The notes beneath the pieces are model-generated. The model was given only the letters and a program-made list of their open reading frames with translations, did no database searches and was not told the DNA's origin. Made by a program: the position numbers and the translations under genes. This document shows positions 8,158 to 16,504 of a stretch of DNA of 64,000 nt, in pieces; position 1 is the stretch's first letter; every line of letters begins with the position of its first letter. The DNA comes from Brevibacillus dissolubilis (GTDB taxonomy: Bacteria > Bacillota > Bacilli > Brevibacillales > Brevibacillaceae). The stretch lies in contig NZ_VCNA01000014.1 in the NCBI RefSeq assembly GCF_006170445.1, forward strand, positions 62,001-126,000. The letters are read 5' to 3'.

Positions 8158-9447
8158 ATGAATTTTGGCCTCTTTCGTAATCGCAACTATGCCTTATTCA
8201 TTTTTCGTGAATCTATGTCGGTATTTGGGACGATTTTTCTTAATATCTCACTTGCCTTGTATATTCTGAATCTGACTGGCTCCGCAGGCAAATTTGCGGC
8301 CATTCTGGCTATGGGGATCATCCCCCAAGTGCTGTTAGGGCCGTTCGCCGGGGCATTGGTCGACCGCTGGGATAAGTGAAAGGTTCTGGCACTCATTGAT
8401 CTGTGCCGGGCTGTCTTTATGCTGTCGCTGTTTATCATCTCGTTGTTGATACCGATTGGGCAGCCGCTCATCTATGCGACGGTTATCTTTTTTGCCACAT
8501 GCGACTTGTTCGCTGCCCCCGCCTATATCACACTGATGCCTGCCCTTGTCAAAAAAGAAGAACTGACCGAGGCCAACGCCATGGAGACGACCATCGTGGA
8601 GACAATCCGCGTACTGGCCCCGTTCCTCGGCACGGTGGTGTACAGTATAGCTGGTCTTGGGATGATTCTCCCTGTTCATGCGGTGTGTTCGTTTTTATGT
8701 GTAGGCGCGACTCTGTTCATGCGCGTAGACACCACTCCAGTCAGACATAGCAAGACCCCGTCGATTCTGCGCGAGATCCGCGAAGGGCTGACTGTCTTTC
8801 AAAAAGATATCCGTGTCACGTCCCTTGTGCTCAATGGAGTGCTGACCCACATCTTTCTGTTCCCGTTTGCGTTGATCGGCTTTCCTTATATGATCAAGCA
8901 GGTGTTTGGCGGTACGGACATCGACTTCGGGATTGTGGAGAGCGTACAGACGGTCGGTTCACTCTGCTCGATCTTCGGTGTGACGTTTCTCTTGAAGCGT
9001 TACAACCTCTCACAAAATATCTTCATCGGAATCTTCGCCTTGAATCTGGCGGTTGTACCGATGATGTTTCTCGGTCACAGCGGAACGCTTCTGCTGTTGA
9101 AGGGTTCTCCTGTGTTCATGCTGTTTTATTTCTCGGCGATCAGCTTCCTCTTGTTTTTGACCTTTAATACGTATGGGGTCTTTTTCCGCACGTTCTATCA
9201 GACCACAGTGGAGTCTGCGATGATGGGACGGTTCGTGTCCGTGATGGTGATGGTATTTGCACTCGGGCGGTTGCTCGGATTCCAGCTGTATGGGGCGCTG
9301 TTCGATCATATGCCGCTGGTCTATGCTGTCGCCGTGGTCGGTGTAGGGATGCTGCTGAAGATGCTCATGCACATTCCGTTTATGCGCCATGATAAAAAGC
9401 TGAGAGAGAATTCTGTCCCAACTGCTGAGATGGTGGGACAAAAGTAA
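8158..9447 (+). pseudogene. MFS transporter (macrolide-efflux type) interrupted by one in-frame TGA
   Basis: Read through, this is a 429-codon, 12-TM MFS exporter. A single TGA at 8377-8379 falls in the conserved motif A loop between helices 2 and 3 (GALVDRWDK, stop, KVLALIDL), where relatives have Arg or Lys. CGA to TGA is one transition. Everything downstream stays in the same frame to 9447 with no further stop or frameshift and well-formed TM helices, so the lesion is recent or a sequencing error. Translation could restart at ATG 8419, giving a 342-residue protein lacking helices 1-2, probably inactive. TGA as selenocysteine is unlikely at this position. Confidence 0.75.
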
Positions 9448-9448
9448 T

Positions 9449-9481
9449 TTGCTTCCAGTGTCAAATGTGATAAAATATCAC
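9449..9481 (+). promoter_or_regulatory. Candidate promoter with palindrome, reading toward the toxin gene
   Basis: TTGCTT (9449-9454), 16 nt, TAAAAT (9471-9476). The -10 lies in the dyad GTGATA-AAA-TATCAC (9467-9481). An RNA from here would run antisense to the 3' end of the holin-like toxin gene and stop at the hairpin ending near 9628. This is inference from position. Confidence 0.35.
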
Positions 9482-9505
9482 TTGTAATGCATAGAATAAA
9501 CAAGA

Positions 9506-9536
9506 CCGCGGGTGCTGGTAACACCCACGGCCTTCA
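9506..9536 (-). terminator. Hairpin downstream of the toxin gene
   Basis: CCGCGGGTG / CACCCACGG (8 of 9 paired). On the minus strand it is followed by TCTTGTTT, so it could act as a second terminator. Confidence 0.35.
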
Positions 9537-9571
9537 TACAACTGACGTTCCCTCAAGGGGCGGCTCATATT

Positions 9572-9628
9572 TTTATCAAAGAAGTAGATCAAATGAGGTG
9601 CGAACTCAAGGGTGATCTACTTCTTTTT
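9572..9628. terminator. Long hairpin overlapping the toxin stop codon
   Basis: Arms AAAGAAGTAGATCA (9578-9591) and TGATCTACTTCTTT (9613-9626) pair perfectly around a 21-nt loop. The T-run is better on the plus strand (TTTTT). The toxin's stop codon lies inside the arm, as in many type I toxin mRNAs. Confidence 0.6.
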
Positions 9629-9700
9629 GTGGAAGGACAGAATGCCGAGCAGCAACGACCCGAATGCAAACATCAGGGAAAGAGCTTCGTAGACTGTCAT
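9617..9700 (-). CDS. Putative holin-like toxin (Hol_Tox family), 27 aa
   Basis: A 27-residue peptide: MTVYEALSLMFAFG, a hydrophobic Leu/Ile stretch, then a HKKK end. The MTVYEALSLM start and single TM span with a basic tail are hallmarks of the small holin-like toxin family seen in Bacillales and lactobacilli, some of which are type I toxins that depolarise the membrane. GGGGGTGA sits 5 nt before the ATG. The stop codon is embedded in a strong hairpin, and a possible antisense promoter faces it from 9449. Function is inferred from similarity in my memory only. Confidence 0.6.
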   Translation of the reverse strand: MTVYEALSLMFAFGSLLLGILSFHKKK

Positions 9701-9842
9701 GAGCGTCACCCCCTTCCATCTATTGATGGGGTTTGGAGATGAGCCGACCACCCTTGAGGAGCCTGTCAATTGTACATGTCAGATTATCCCACTGCTTTAT
9801 ACGATTCGAGCATCTCGCTAAACGCTTTATTTCACCCGTCCA

Positions 9843-9888
9843 AAACAAAACCTCCAAGCAGCCGCTTTTGGCTTCCTGGAGGTCTTTT
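9843..9888 (-). terminator. Terminator of proline dehydrogenase gene
   Basis: Minus strand stem ACCTCCA-GGAAGCC / GGCT-GC-TTGGAGGT followed by TTTTGTTTTG. Confidence 0.85.
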
Positions 9889-9913
9889 TGCATGTATATC
9901 GATTGAGCTTCTG

Positions 9914-10834
9914 TTACTTCGTGAACATTCCTTTCAGCACGAACGCTACGTTGGCCGGACGCTCAGCGAGGCGGCGCATGTTGTAGCCGAACCAGTCATT
10001 GCCGTAAGGAACATAGACGCGCATTTTGTAGCCTTCTTTGGCCAGATCCACCTGGGACTGGGTACGGATTCCGTAGAGCATTTGGAATTCGAACTGGGTG
10101 CGCGGGATGTTGTACTCTTTTTCGATTTGTTTCACGTAGTTGATAATCTCGTCGTCATGGGTTGCGATTGCAGCATAGCTGCCGTTGAGCAGGTGTTGTT
10201 TGATGATTTTTTTGTAGTTCTCATCCACGTCTGCTTTGTTCGGGAACGCCACTTCAGGGGATTCCTTGTATGCACCTTTTACAAGACGGAGATTCACATT
10301 CTTGTCTTTGAGGGCATCGATATCGTCAGCTACTTTGTAGAGATACGCCTGCATAACGGTACCTACATTGTCGTACTCTTGGAGCAGCTTGTTCAGAATG
10401 TCGAGGGTCACTTCATTGTGCGCATAGTCTTCCATGTCGATACGGACAAAAATATTGCCGTGACGCTTCGCGGTATCCAGAATCCGGCGCATGTTGTTCA
10501 TACACAGCTCGTAGCTGATGTCGAGACCAAGCTGGGTCATTTTGAGAGACAGGTTGCAGTCTACACCGGATTCTTTGATCGCATCCAGTGTTTTGATGCA
10601 GTAATCAGTAGCCTCGTTCGCCTCTTCCACGCTGAAGATGAATTCGCCGAGGTGGTCGAGTGTGCAGACGAGACCTTTTTTATTTAGTTCACGTACATTT
10701 TTAATCGCCTCTGCAATCGTTTCACCAGCGACGAAACGGCTTGCACCGAAGCGCAGACCCCACTTCTTCGCAGCTTTATTCAGGGCTGGGTTTTTGGAGA
10801 GAAACAGGAAAAAGTTCTTGAGTAGTTGTTCCAT
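9914..10834 (-). CDS. putB: Proline dehydrogenase (monofunctional PRODH)
   Basis: A 306-residue FAD enzyme that oxidises L-proline to 1-pyrroline-5-carboxylate and passes electrons to the membrane quinone pool. The beta/alpha barrel signatures are visible: RIDMEDYA, LRLVKGAYKE, AIATHDDEII, EFQMLYGIR, and the C-terminal YVPYGNDWFGYNMRRLAERP that binds proline carboxylate. AGGAGG is 11 nt before ATG 10834; a GTG nine bases earlier would be too close. P5C dehydrogenase is not in the window. Expression should need sigma-54, because a consensus -24/-12 promoter lies just upstream and an enhancer-binding protein gene is divergent. Confidence 0.93.
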   Translation of the reverse strand: MEQLLKNFFLFLSKNPALNKAAKKWGLRFGASRFVAGETIAEAIKNVRELNKKGLVCTLDHLGEFIFSVEEANEATDYCIKTLDAIKESGVDCNLSLKMTQLGLDISYELCMNNMRRILDTAKRHGNIFVRIDMEDYAHNEVTLDILNKLLQEYDNVGTVMQAYLYKVADDIDALKDKNVNLRLVKGAYKESPEVAFPNKADVDENYKKIIKQHLLNGSYAAIATHDDEIINYVKQIEKEYNIPRTQFEFQMLYGIRTQSQVDLAKEGYKMRVYVPYGNDWFGYNMRRLAERPANVAFVLKGMFTK

Positions 10835-10879
10835 CGCAGTCACATCCTCCTAAGCTTGCTTGTCTGATTATTATATCAA

Positions 10880-10895
10880 GCAAGAAGCGTGCCAA
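10880..10895 (-). promoter_or_regulatory. Sigma-54 (-24/-12) promoter of proline dehydrogenase
   Basis: Minus strand TTGGCACG-CTTC-TTGCTT matches the sigma-54 consensus TTGGCACG-N4-TTGCW at every fixed position. It would start transcription near 10868, leaving a leader of about 34 nt before the ATG. Confidence 0.88.
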
Positions 10896-10938
10896 CTTTA
10901 TATAGCGTGAATCCAACGGTTGTGTGAACGATATGAGC

Positions 10939-10984
10939 ATGAACACTCAACAGATGTGTACAAAATGTGTTCATTCTTGTACAC
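10939..10984. promoter_or_regulatory. Upstream activator sequence candidate (inverted repeats)
   Basis: GTGTACAA (10956-10963) and TTGTACAC (10977-10984) form a dyad. A second one, TGAACAC...GTGTTCA, overlaps it. The site is about 75-100 bp upstream of the sigma-54 start, the usual distance for an enhancer, and about 45 bp before the activator's own start codon, so autoregulation is possible. Confidence 0.6.
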
Positions 10985-11028
10985 TAATGATTAACACGAA
11001 CTGAACTTTCTTTTTAGGATGTGATAAT

Positions 11029-12795
11029 TTGACCCCATTATTCTCGTTGCAAAAACCTTTTGTTGCATTCATCCGCCCACTAGATGGGATTCGTATAGAG
11101 GGTACACCACCACATCATCTTGTGACCGAAGACGGTGTGAGATATCCCGTCTTGACCGTCGAGGCGCAGATGCCGCTCGCTACAGTCTATCGGCTGATCG
11201 TAAGCTGGCTGCAGGAGCATGCAGGTGAGCCATCTCCTGCTGTGTTGGCACGAGACGGAGCGGGCCATGCCCGTGGCTGGCTCGATACAGCCGCTGTCCT
11301 GTCTCTGTGCGTTGAGGTGGCTGACAATCAGGCTGCACTCCTGCAGACCTTGATGGAGACGATGAGCGAGGCGACCACGGTCGTCGATCTGGATGCGAAT
11401 GTGCAGTACTGGAATGAATCAGCTGAGAAGATCTATGAAATCAACCGCCACCATGTGATCGGCACGTCGCTGTATAACCATTTTGACAGTGAATCGATCC
11501 GGCTTCGGGACGCACTCTTCAACGGTTCACGAGTGCAGCGGCTGTATCATGTGCCGCGGCCAGACCGTCACGTATTGATCAATTCAGCACCGATCGTGCG
11601 CCATCAAGACATCATCGGTGCGCTCTCAATTGAGCAGGATATCACGGAGCTGGTGCGTCTGCACGAAGAGCTGACACACCGGACCGAGGATCTGCACAAC
11701 CTCAAGCAGGAGATGAACCGCTACCAGTCCCAAGACGATCCGTTCTATATGATAAAAGGATATTCAGCCTCCATACAGACCGCCATCGCCTCTGCCAAAA
11801 AAGTCTCCGCCACTGATGCAACCGTGCTGATCCATGGTGAGAGCGGCGTTGGTAAGGAACTGTTCGCCCAAGCGATCCACTCTGCCAGCCGACGCAGTGA
11901 CAAGCCGTTCATCGCGATCAACTGCGGGGCGATTCCTGCTGCCCTGTTTGAGAGCGAGCTGTTCGGCTACCAAGGCGGAGCCTTCACCGGCGCGGAGAAA
12001 AAAGGCAAGCCAGGCAAAATGGAGCTGGCACACGAGGGGACAATCTTTCTCGATGAGATCGGTGAATTGCCGCTGGAGCTGCAGGTAAAGCTGCTGCGTG
12101 CCCTGCAGGAGCGTCAGTTCTACCGTGTCGGGGGCACCGAGCCAATCCATGTCAACACGCGGATTATCGCGGCGACCAACCGTGATCTGGAGCAGATGGT
12201 GGCAGAGGGGCGTTTTCGCGAGGACTTGTATTACCGTCTCAATGTCTTCTCACTCGACATCCCCTCCCTGCGCGAGAGGGTGCAGGATATTCCGGAGCTG
12301 GTGCAGCTCTTTTTACAAGAATATTCAGCCTCGCATGAACAGCCTGTTCCACGCCTCGCAACCGAGGTGATGCAGGCACTGATCGATTACAGCTGGCCCG
12401 GCAACATCCGCCAGCTGCGCAATGTGATCGAGCGGCTGACCATCCTGCAAGAGGAGGACATCATCCTGCCTGAGCATCTGCCACCGGCAATCCGCGCTTA
12501 TCTGCCTGCAGGCGGCTCTGTGCCTGCCATCGCCGAATTCAGCACGGCCTACGGCGTAACCGCACAGCCTCTGACTACACCGCTAACTAATCCTTTGTCC
12601 AATCCGCTCGGGCGTGGATTTGTCCGCAGAGAACCACTTACGCATCCGTCATTGGTCAATGCCCCCTTGGACGAACGGAGCCAGATCGAAGCAGCCCTGA
12701 CCCGCACCTACGGCAACAAAAAAGCAGCCGCCGAGCTGCTTGGTATCTCCCGCGGCACTCTCTATAACAAAATGCGAAAATATGGAATGGAGTAG
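11029..12795 (+). CDS. Sigma-54-dependent transcriptional activator (PAS-AAA-Fis)
   Basis: A 588-residue enhancer-binding protein. N-terminal region of about 100 residues without a clear family, PAS domain (about 105-215), AAA+ core with Walker A GESGVGKE (270-277), the sigma-54-contacting GAFTGA loop (317-322) and Walker B TIFLDEIGE. A Pro/Thr-rich linker leads to a Fis-type helix-turn-helix at the C-terminus (NKKAAAELLGISRGTLYNKM). It begins at TTG with AGGA about 10 nt upstream. Its divergent position to a sigma-54-driven proline dehydrogenase makes it the likely proline-catabolism activator, analogous in layout to RocR or PrdR; the effector sensed by PAS is unknown. Confidence 0.92.
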   Translation: MTPLFSLQKPFVAFIRPLDGIRIEGTPPHHLVTEDGVRYPVLTVEAQMPLATVYRLIVSWLQEHAGEPSPAVLARDGAGHARGWLDTAAVLSLCVEVADNQAALLQTLMETMSEATTVVDLDANVQYWNESAEKIYEINRHHVIGTSLYNHFDSESIRLRDALFNGSRVQRLYHVPRPDRHVLINSAPIVRHQDIIGALSIEQDITELVRLHEELTHRTEDLHNLKQEMNRYQSQDDPFYMIKGYSASIQTAIASAKKVSATDATVLIHGESGVGKELFAQAIHSASRRSDKPFIAINCGAIPAALFESELFGYQGGAFTGAEKKGKPGKMELAHEGTIFLDEIGELPLELQVKLLRALQERQFYRVGGTEPIHVNTRIIAATNRDLEQMVAEGRFREDLYYRLNVFSLDIPSLRERVQDIPELVQLFLQEYSASHEQPVPRLATEVMQALIDYSWPGNIRQLRNVIERLTILQEEDIILPEHLPPAIRAYLPAGGSVPAIAEFSTAYGVTAQPLTTPLTNPLSNPLGRGFVRREPLTHPSLVNAPLDERSQIEAALTRTYGNKKAAAELLGISRGTLYNKMRKYGME

Positions 12796-12817
12796 GAAAA
12801 GAGACTTTTTCCTTTCA

Positions 12818-12867
12818 TTTACCAATTTTCATCGTTTTGCTACAATCGAGTGGTATACCTACTCGAT
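12818..12867 (+). promoter_or_regulatory. Promoter with downstream palindrome before the subtilase gene
   Basis: TTTACC (12818-12823), 17 nt, TACAAT (12841-12846). From 12845 to 12867 there is a near-perfect dyad: ATCGAGT, centre GGTATACC, ACTCGAT. It covers +1, where a repressor would block transcription. Regulator unknown. Confidence 0.5.
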
Positions 12868-12874
12868 CTAAGGG

Positions 12875-15442
12875 ATGTGTTCCTCTTTGAATAAATTCAA
12901 CAAAGTCCTGCTGCTCACTACCCTCACACTCTCTGTGGGCTTCAATCAGGCAGGCGCCGAAGAAATCGTAAGCAAACAAGGGATGCCAGCTGCATATGAG
13001 GTGAATAGCCCACAAGCCCTCTCCCTTGCCTCCGTACCGCAAGAATACGCAGGGATGGCCGTCTCTTCCCGTCTCGTCATCATCCGCTTTGACGGGCCGA
13101 TCCAAGAGTTCTGGAAACAGGAGATGGCCCAGCTGGGTGTAGAATTGGGTGACTATTTGCCCGATTATGCCTTTATCGCTAAGCTCCCTTCCGCTGCCGT
13201 CCGCCAGCAGTTGGCGAAGCATGCACATGTTCAAGAGGTCCTTCCTTTTCACCCTGCATATAAATTAGCACCGGGTCTTAGCACCCAACTGAACAAAAAC
13301 GGTCAGATGAGCCTCGCACTGGTGAGCTTTTCAGAAAAAGGCGAAGGATTGCATGATTCCATCCAAAAGCTGCAAAAGGACGGTCTGCAGCTGGATGTTG
13401 CACCTGCAACAGGTGACAGCCCGCGTGTCGCATTGGTAGCTCAAGCGACAGCCTCCCATCTGAACACCCTGATGCAATCCGACGAGATCATCGCGATCTA
13501 TCCGATCTTACCCCATCGGCCATTTAATGATGTGGCAGCTTCGATCATCCATGCCGATCAGCTCCAACAAACAGGCTATACTGGCAAAAATCAGATCATC
13601 GGCGTCAGTGACAGCGGCTTGGATACAGGCCGACAGTCAGATATGCACCCAGACCTCGCCGATCGGATCGTCAAGATGATTGCTGTCGGACGCACGAATA
13701 ATGTAAGCGATCCGGACGGTCACGGAACACATGTCGCCGGATCACTCGTCGGTACAGGCAAATCCTCCCATGGGCAAGTCAAAGGAATGGCCCCTGATGC
13801 CAAGCTTGTTTTTCACTCTCTGCTGGCACGTGGAGGCGGCTTCCTCGTACCTGATGTGTATGATCTCTGGGACGAAGCCTACGCCAATGGCGCCCGCATC
13901 CAATCGGCCTCCTGGGGCGTGAGTCTGTACGATCAGCCTGAGCTGGCTGGACAATACACCTATGATTCCTATCGGGCCGATCAGTTTCTGTGGGATCACA
14001 AGGATGTCATCTCTCTCGTCGCAGCCGGCAATGACGGTACATCTGGAGAGGTCACCTCAGACGGCTACCGCACCATCTCCTCTCCTGCCACAGCGAAGAA
14101 TGTCATCTCTGTAGGAGCCTCAGAGAGCCTGCGTACCGACTTTACCACGTATGATGCTGACAATCCGGATGAGCTGGCAGAGTTCAGCAGCAAGGGCCCG
14201 ACCGATGATGGCCGGATCAAGCCAGACATCGTCGCACCAGGCACTATGATTCTCTCCACTAAATCAGCCCTTGCTTCCGACGACAACTTCAACTACGTCG
14301 AAAACGATTATTATGCCTACATGAGCGGAACCAGTATGGCTACGCCTGTGCTCGCGGGAGGCACGGCACAGATCCGTCAGTTTTTACAGGACAAAAAGGT
14401 GCAGAACCCAAGCGGTGCCCTGATCAAATCGATGCTGTTGACCAGCGCGGATGACCTCAATCTCAGCCTCGCTGCCCAAGGCTTTGGCCGGGCCAACCTG
14501 CAAGCAGCGATTACGACCAGCTTCCTTGATGAGTCTCGGGGAATGCGCACAGGCGATAAGCAGACCTATACGGTCAAAGTCACTGACAAGAATAAACCAT
14601 TCGTCGTCTCCCTCGTCTGGACCGATTACCCAAGTACCACCCCAATCGCAACAAAACGTCTGGTCAATGACCTCGATCTCGAAGTGACCTCCCCAAGCGG
14701 TCAGGTACTCAAAGGCAATGATTTCGAGAAGCCGTACAACGACCAATCTGACCGCTATAACAATGTCGAGCAGGTGTATATCCCTGCGGAGACAGGTACC
14801 TACACCGTACGCGTCACCGCCAACAACATTCCAATGGGACCGCAGCCGTACGCTCTGGCAACCAATGGGGTGTTCGGCACAGACGGTGGCAGTACACCTG
14901 GGGAAGACCATTCTCTTTTTGATGAGACTTCAGTCAAGACCAGTGTGAAGATCAGCGGTACGAAGTATAAGCTCTCCGTCCGCGGCAAGGTGACAAACCC
15001 GGCTGTGAAGCAGATCATCGTAGACTTCGGCGGCACTGAGCTGAAGACATCAGTGAAAAACGGGCAGTTCTCGCTGAGCAAAAATCTTGATATCGCCGGA
15101 TTGTATGTCGAGGAACTGACGGTCAAGGCCCAGACATCCAGCGGGAAAAATCAGGAGTATCTCACGTCGACCGAGACAGAACTCATCAAAGACGAGACCC
15201 TGAAAGCCACAGAAAGCGGCAGCGACGGGGATTACGAATACGAGATCAGTGGCACACTGACGAACACCAACGGGAAGACCAGCTATGCCGTCGTGGACGA
15301 TCAGAAAATCCCACTGCGGATTCAAAGCAAGACCGTGAAAGGAACAGTGACGTCCGAGGAGCAATTGAGTGAGATTACGATTGTGATACTGGACCGTACC
15401 GGTGGTTATGAAGTTGTCATCGTAGATACGACCGAATCCTAA
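12875..15442 (+). CDS. Secreted subtilisin-like serine protease (S8) with C-terminal extension
   Basis: An 855-residue exported protease. Signal peptide 1-28 (VLLLTTLTLSVGF, cleavage near AGA-EE), propeptide-like region to about 215, then the S8 domain with catalytic Asp246 (GVSDSGLDTG), His283 (DGHGTHVAG) and Ser487 (SGTSMATP). A beta-sandwich with LVNDLDLEVTSPSG follows, as in KP-43-type alkaline subtilases. The last 180 residues are repeated beta-rich, Thr/Ser/Lys-rich segments, perhaps for binding a surface or substrate. The start is uncertain: ATG 12875 lies directly against AAGGG, while TTG 12887 has better spacing and keeps the signal peptide. Probably a scavenging protease. Confidence 0.92.
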   Translation: MCSSLNKFNKVLLLTTLTLSVGFNQAGAEEIVSKQGMPAAYEVNSPQALSLASVPQEYAGMAVSSRLVIIRFDGPIQEFWKQEMAQLGVELGDYLPDYAFIAKLPSAAVRQQLAKHAHVQEVLPFHPAYKLAPGLSTQLNKNGQMSLALVSFSEKGEGLHDSIQKLQKDGLQLDVAPATGDSPRVALVAQATASHLNTLMQSDEIIAIYPILPHRPFNDVAASIIHADQLQQTGYTGKNQIIGVSDSGLDTGRQSDMHPDLADRIVKMIAVGRTNNVSDPDGHGTHVAGSLVGTGKSSHGQVKGMAPDAKLVFHSLLARGGGFLVPDVYDLWDEAYANGARIQSASWGVSLYDQPELAGQYTYDSYRADQFLWDHKDVISLVAAGNDGTSGEVTSDGYRTISSPATAKNVISVGASESLRTDFTTYDADNPDELAEFSSKGPTDDGRIKPDIVAPGTMILSTKSALASDDNFNYVENDYYAYMSGTSMATPVLAGGTAQIRQFLQDKKVQNPSGALIKSMLLTSADDLNLSLAAQGFGRANLQAAITTSFLDESRGMRTGDKQTYTVKVTDKNKPFVVSLVWTDYPSTTPIATKRLVNDLDLEVTSPSGQVLKGNDFEKPYNDQSDRYNNVEQVYIPAETGTYTVRVTANNIPMGPQPYALATNGVFGTDGGSTPGEDHSLFDETSVKTSVKISGTKYKLSVRGKVTNPAVKQIIVDFGGTELKTSVKNGQFSLSKNLDIAGLYVEELTVKAQTSSGKNQEYLTSTETELIKDETLKATESGSDGDYEYEISGTLTNTNGKTSYAVVDDQKIPLRIQSKTVKGTVTSEEQLSEITIVILDRTGGYEVVIVDTTES

Positions 15443-15478
15443 AACAAGTAATGAAATCAAGACATCTTGTATGATCAG

Positions 15479-15515
15479 AAAAGCGCATCCCGCAGGTGTC
15501 GGGGTGCGCTTTTTG
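15479..15515 (+). terminator. Terminator of the subtilase gene
   Basis: AAAGCGCAtCCC / GGGgTGCGCTTTTT with a T-run. Confidence 0.85.
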
Positions 15516-15580
15516 GATTAGCGTATCCTCTGCGTCATCAACTATAGGTAAAAACTATCAAAAACATAAAAGTTATATAT

Positions 15581-15609
15581 TTGAACTATACCCTCTTTTG
15601 ACATAAAAT
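15581..15609 (+). promoter_or_regulatory. SigA-type promoter of the methyltransferase gene
   Basis: TTGAAC, 17-nt spacer, TAAAAT, 31 nt before the start codon. Confidence 0.55.
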
Positions 15610-15639
15610 GTGTCTTAGATAAACAAAGGAGGAGAGAGA

Positions 15640-16326
15640 ATGGAGTCTACGAACGAGGTAATCATCCAGTTTGATCAAATTGCCAAAAAATATGATGAGC
15701 AACGAAAAAAATTGATACCGTGTTTCCACGACTTTTATCAAATTTCCGTAGCGTTAGCCAATACAACCAGGGAAGCCCCTGCCATATTGGATATCGGAGC
15801 TGGCACAGGATTATTCTCATCCCTGGTTCTCGAGAAGTATCCGAATGCTCACCTGACCTTGATTGATATCTCGGAAAAAATGTTGGATGTTGCGAAGGTT
15901 CGCTTTCAAGACCGGGCCAATGTAACATACATCGTGGATGATTACACGAAGCACGAATTCAATGAGAAGTTCGATATCATCATCAGTGCTCTCTCCATTC
16001 ACCATCTTACGGAGCTCGAAAAGAAAAACCTCTACTCCACGGTATTCTCGCTCCTAAATGACAACGGTGTATTTATTAATGCGGATCAGGTTCTCGGGCA
16101 TACCGATTATATCGAAACCCTTTATAAGGATGACTGGAAGCAAAAAGTAGAGAGCAGCGGATTATCCCAAGAAGAGATCTCAGCTGCCTATGAACGAACC
16201 AAGCTGGATAAAATGTCGACACTGGATGACCAGCTCACTTGGTTGAAAGAGATTGGATTCTCTGATGTAGATTGTGTCTATAAATATTATAATTTCGTCG
16301 TTTTCACAGGACGGAAGCAAGGGTAG
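15640..16326 (+). CDS. Class I SAM-dependent methyltransferase
   Basis: A 228-residue Rossmann-fold methyltransferase. Motif I is ILDIGAGTGLFS, motif II ends in LTLIDISEKML, and post-motif II IISALSIHHL is typical of small-molecule methyltransferases. A very strong AAAGGAGG lies 7 nt before the ATG. The gene and its leader are more AT-rich than the surrounding genes, hinting at later acquisition. It is monocistronic with its own promoter and terminator. The acceptor substrate is unknown. Confidence 0.85.
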   Translation: MESTNEVIIQFDQIAKKYDEQRKKLIPCFHDFYQISVALANTTREAPAILDIGAGTGLFSSLVLEKYPNAHLTLIDISEKMLDVAKVRFQDRANVTYIVDDYTKHEFNEKFDIIISALSIHHLTELEKKNLYSTVFSLLNDNGVFINADQVLGHTDYIETLYKDDWKQKVESSGLSQEEISAAYERTKLDKMSTLDDQLTWLKEIGFSDVDCVYKYYNFVVFTGRKQG

Positions 16327-16375
16327 CCGACATGTTGAACGGGGCCGACTCATAGGAATGTCAGTGAAACCACAA

Positions 16376-16424
16376 AAAAGACCAGTCAAAACCTCCGTTG
16401 GGGGGTTGACTGGTCTTTGTTTTG
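16376..16424. terminator. Bidirectional terminator
   Basis: AAAGACCAGTCAA / TTGACTGGTCTTT, flanked by A-run and T-run, between convergent genes. Confidence 0.88.
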
Positions 16425-16504
16425 ATTTCTTGTGTGATATGCTGTTTTTTACCGTAACAGGATATCCCCACTAGAATGGATCGACGTCCTGCTAACCATC
16501 TATC

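Noticed and set aside
8377-8379. TGA as a selenocysteine codon
   Set aside because: The position is a cytosolic loop Arg/Lys in relatives and no redox role is plausible; a nonsense change fits better.
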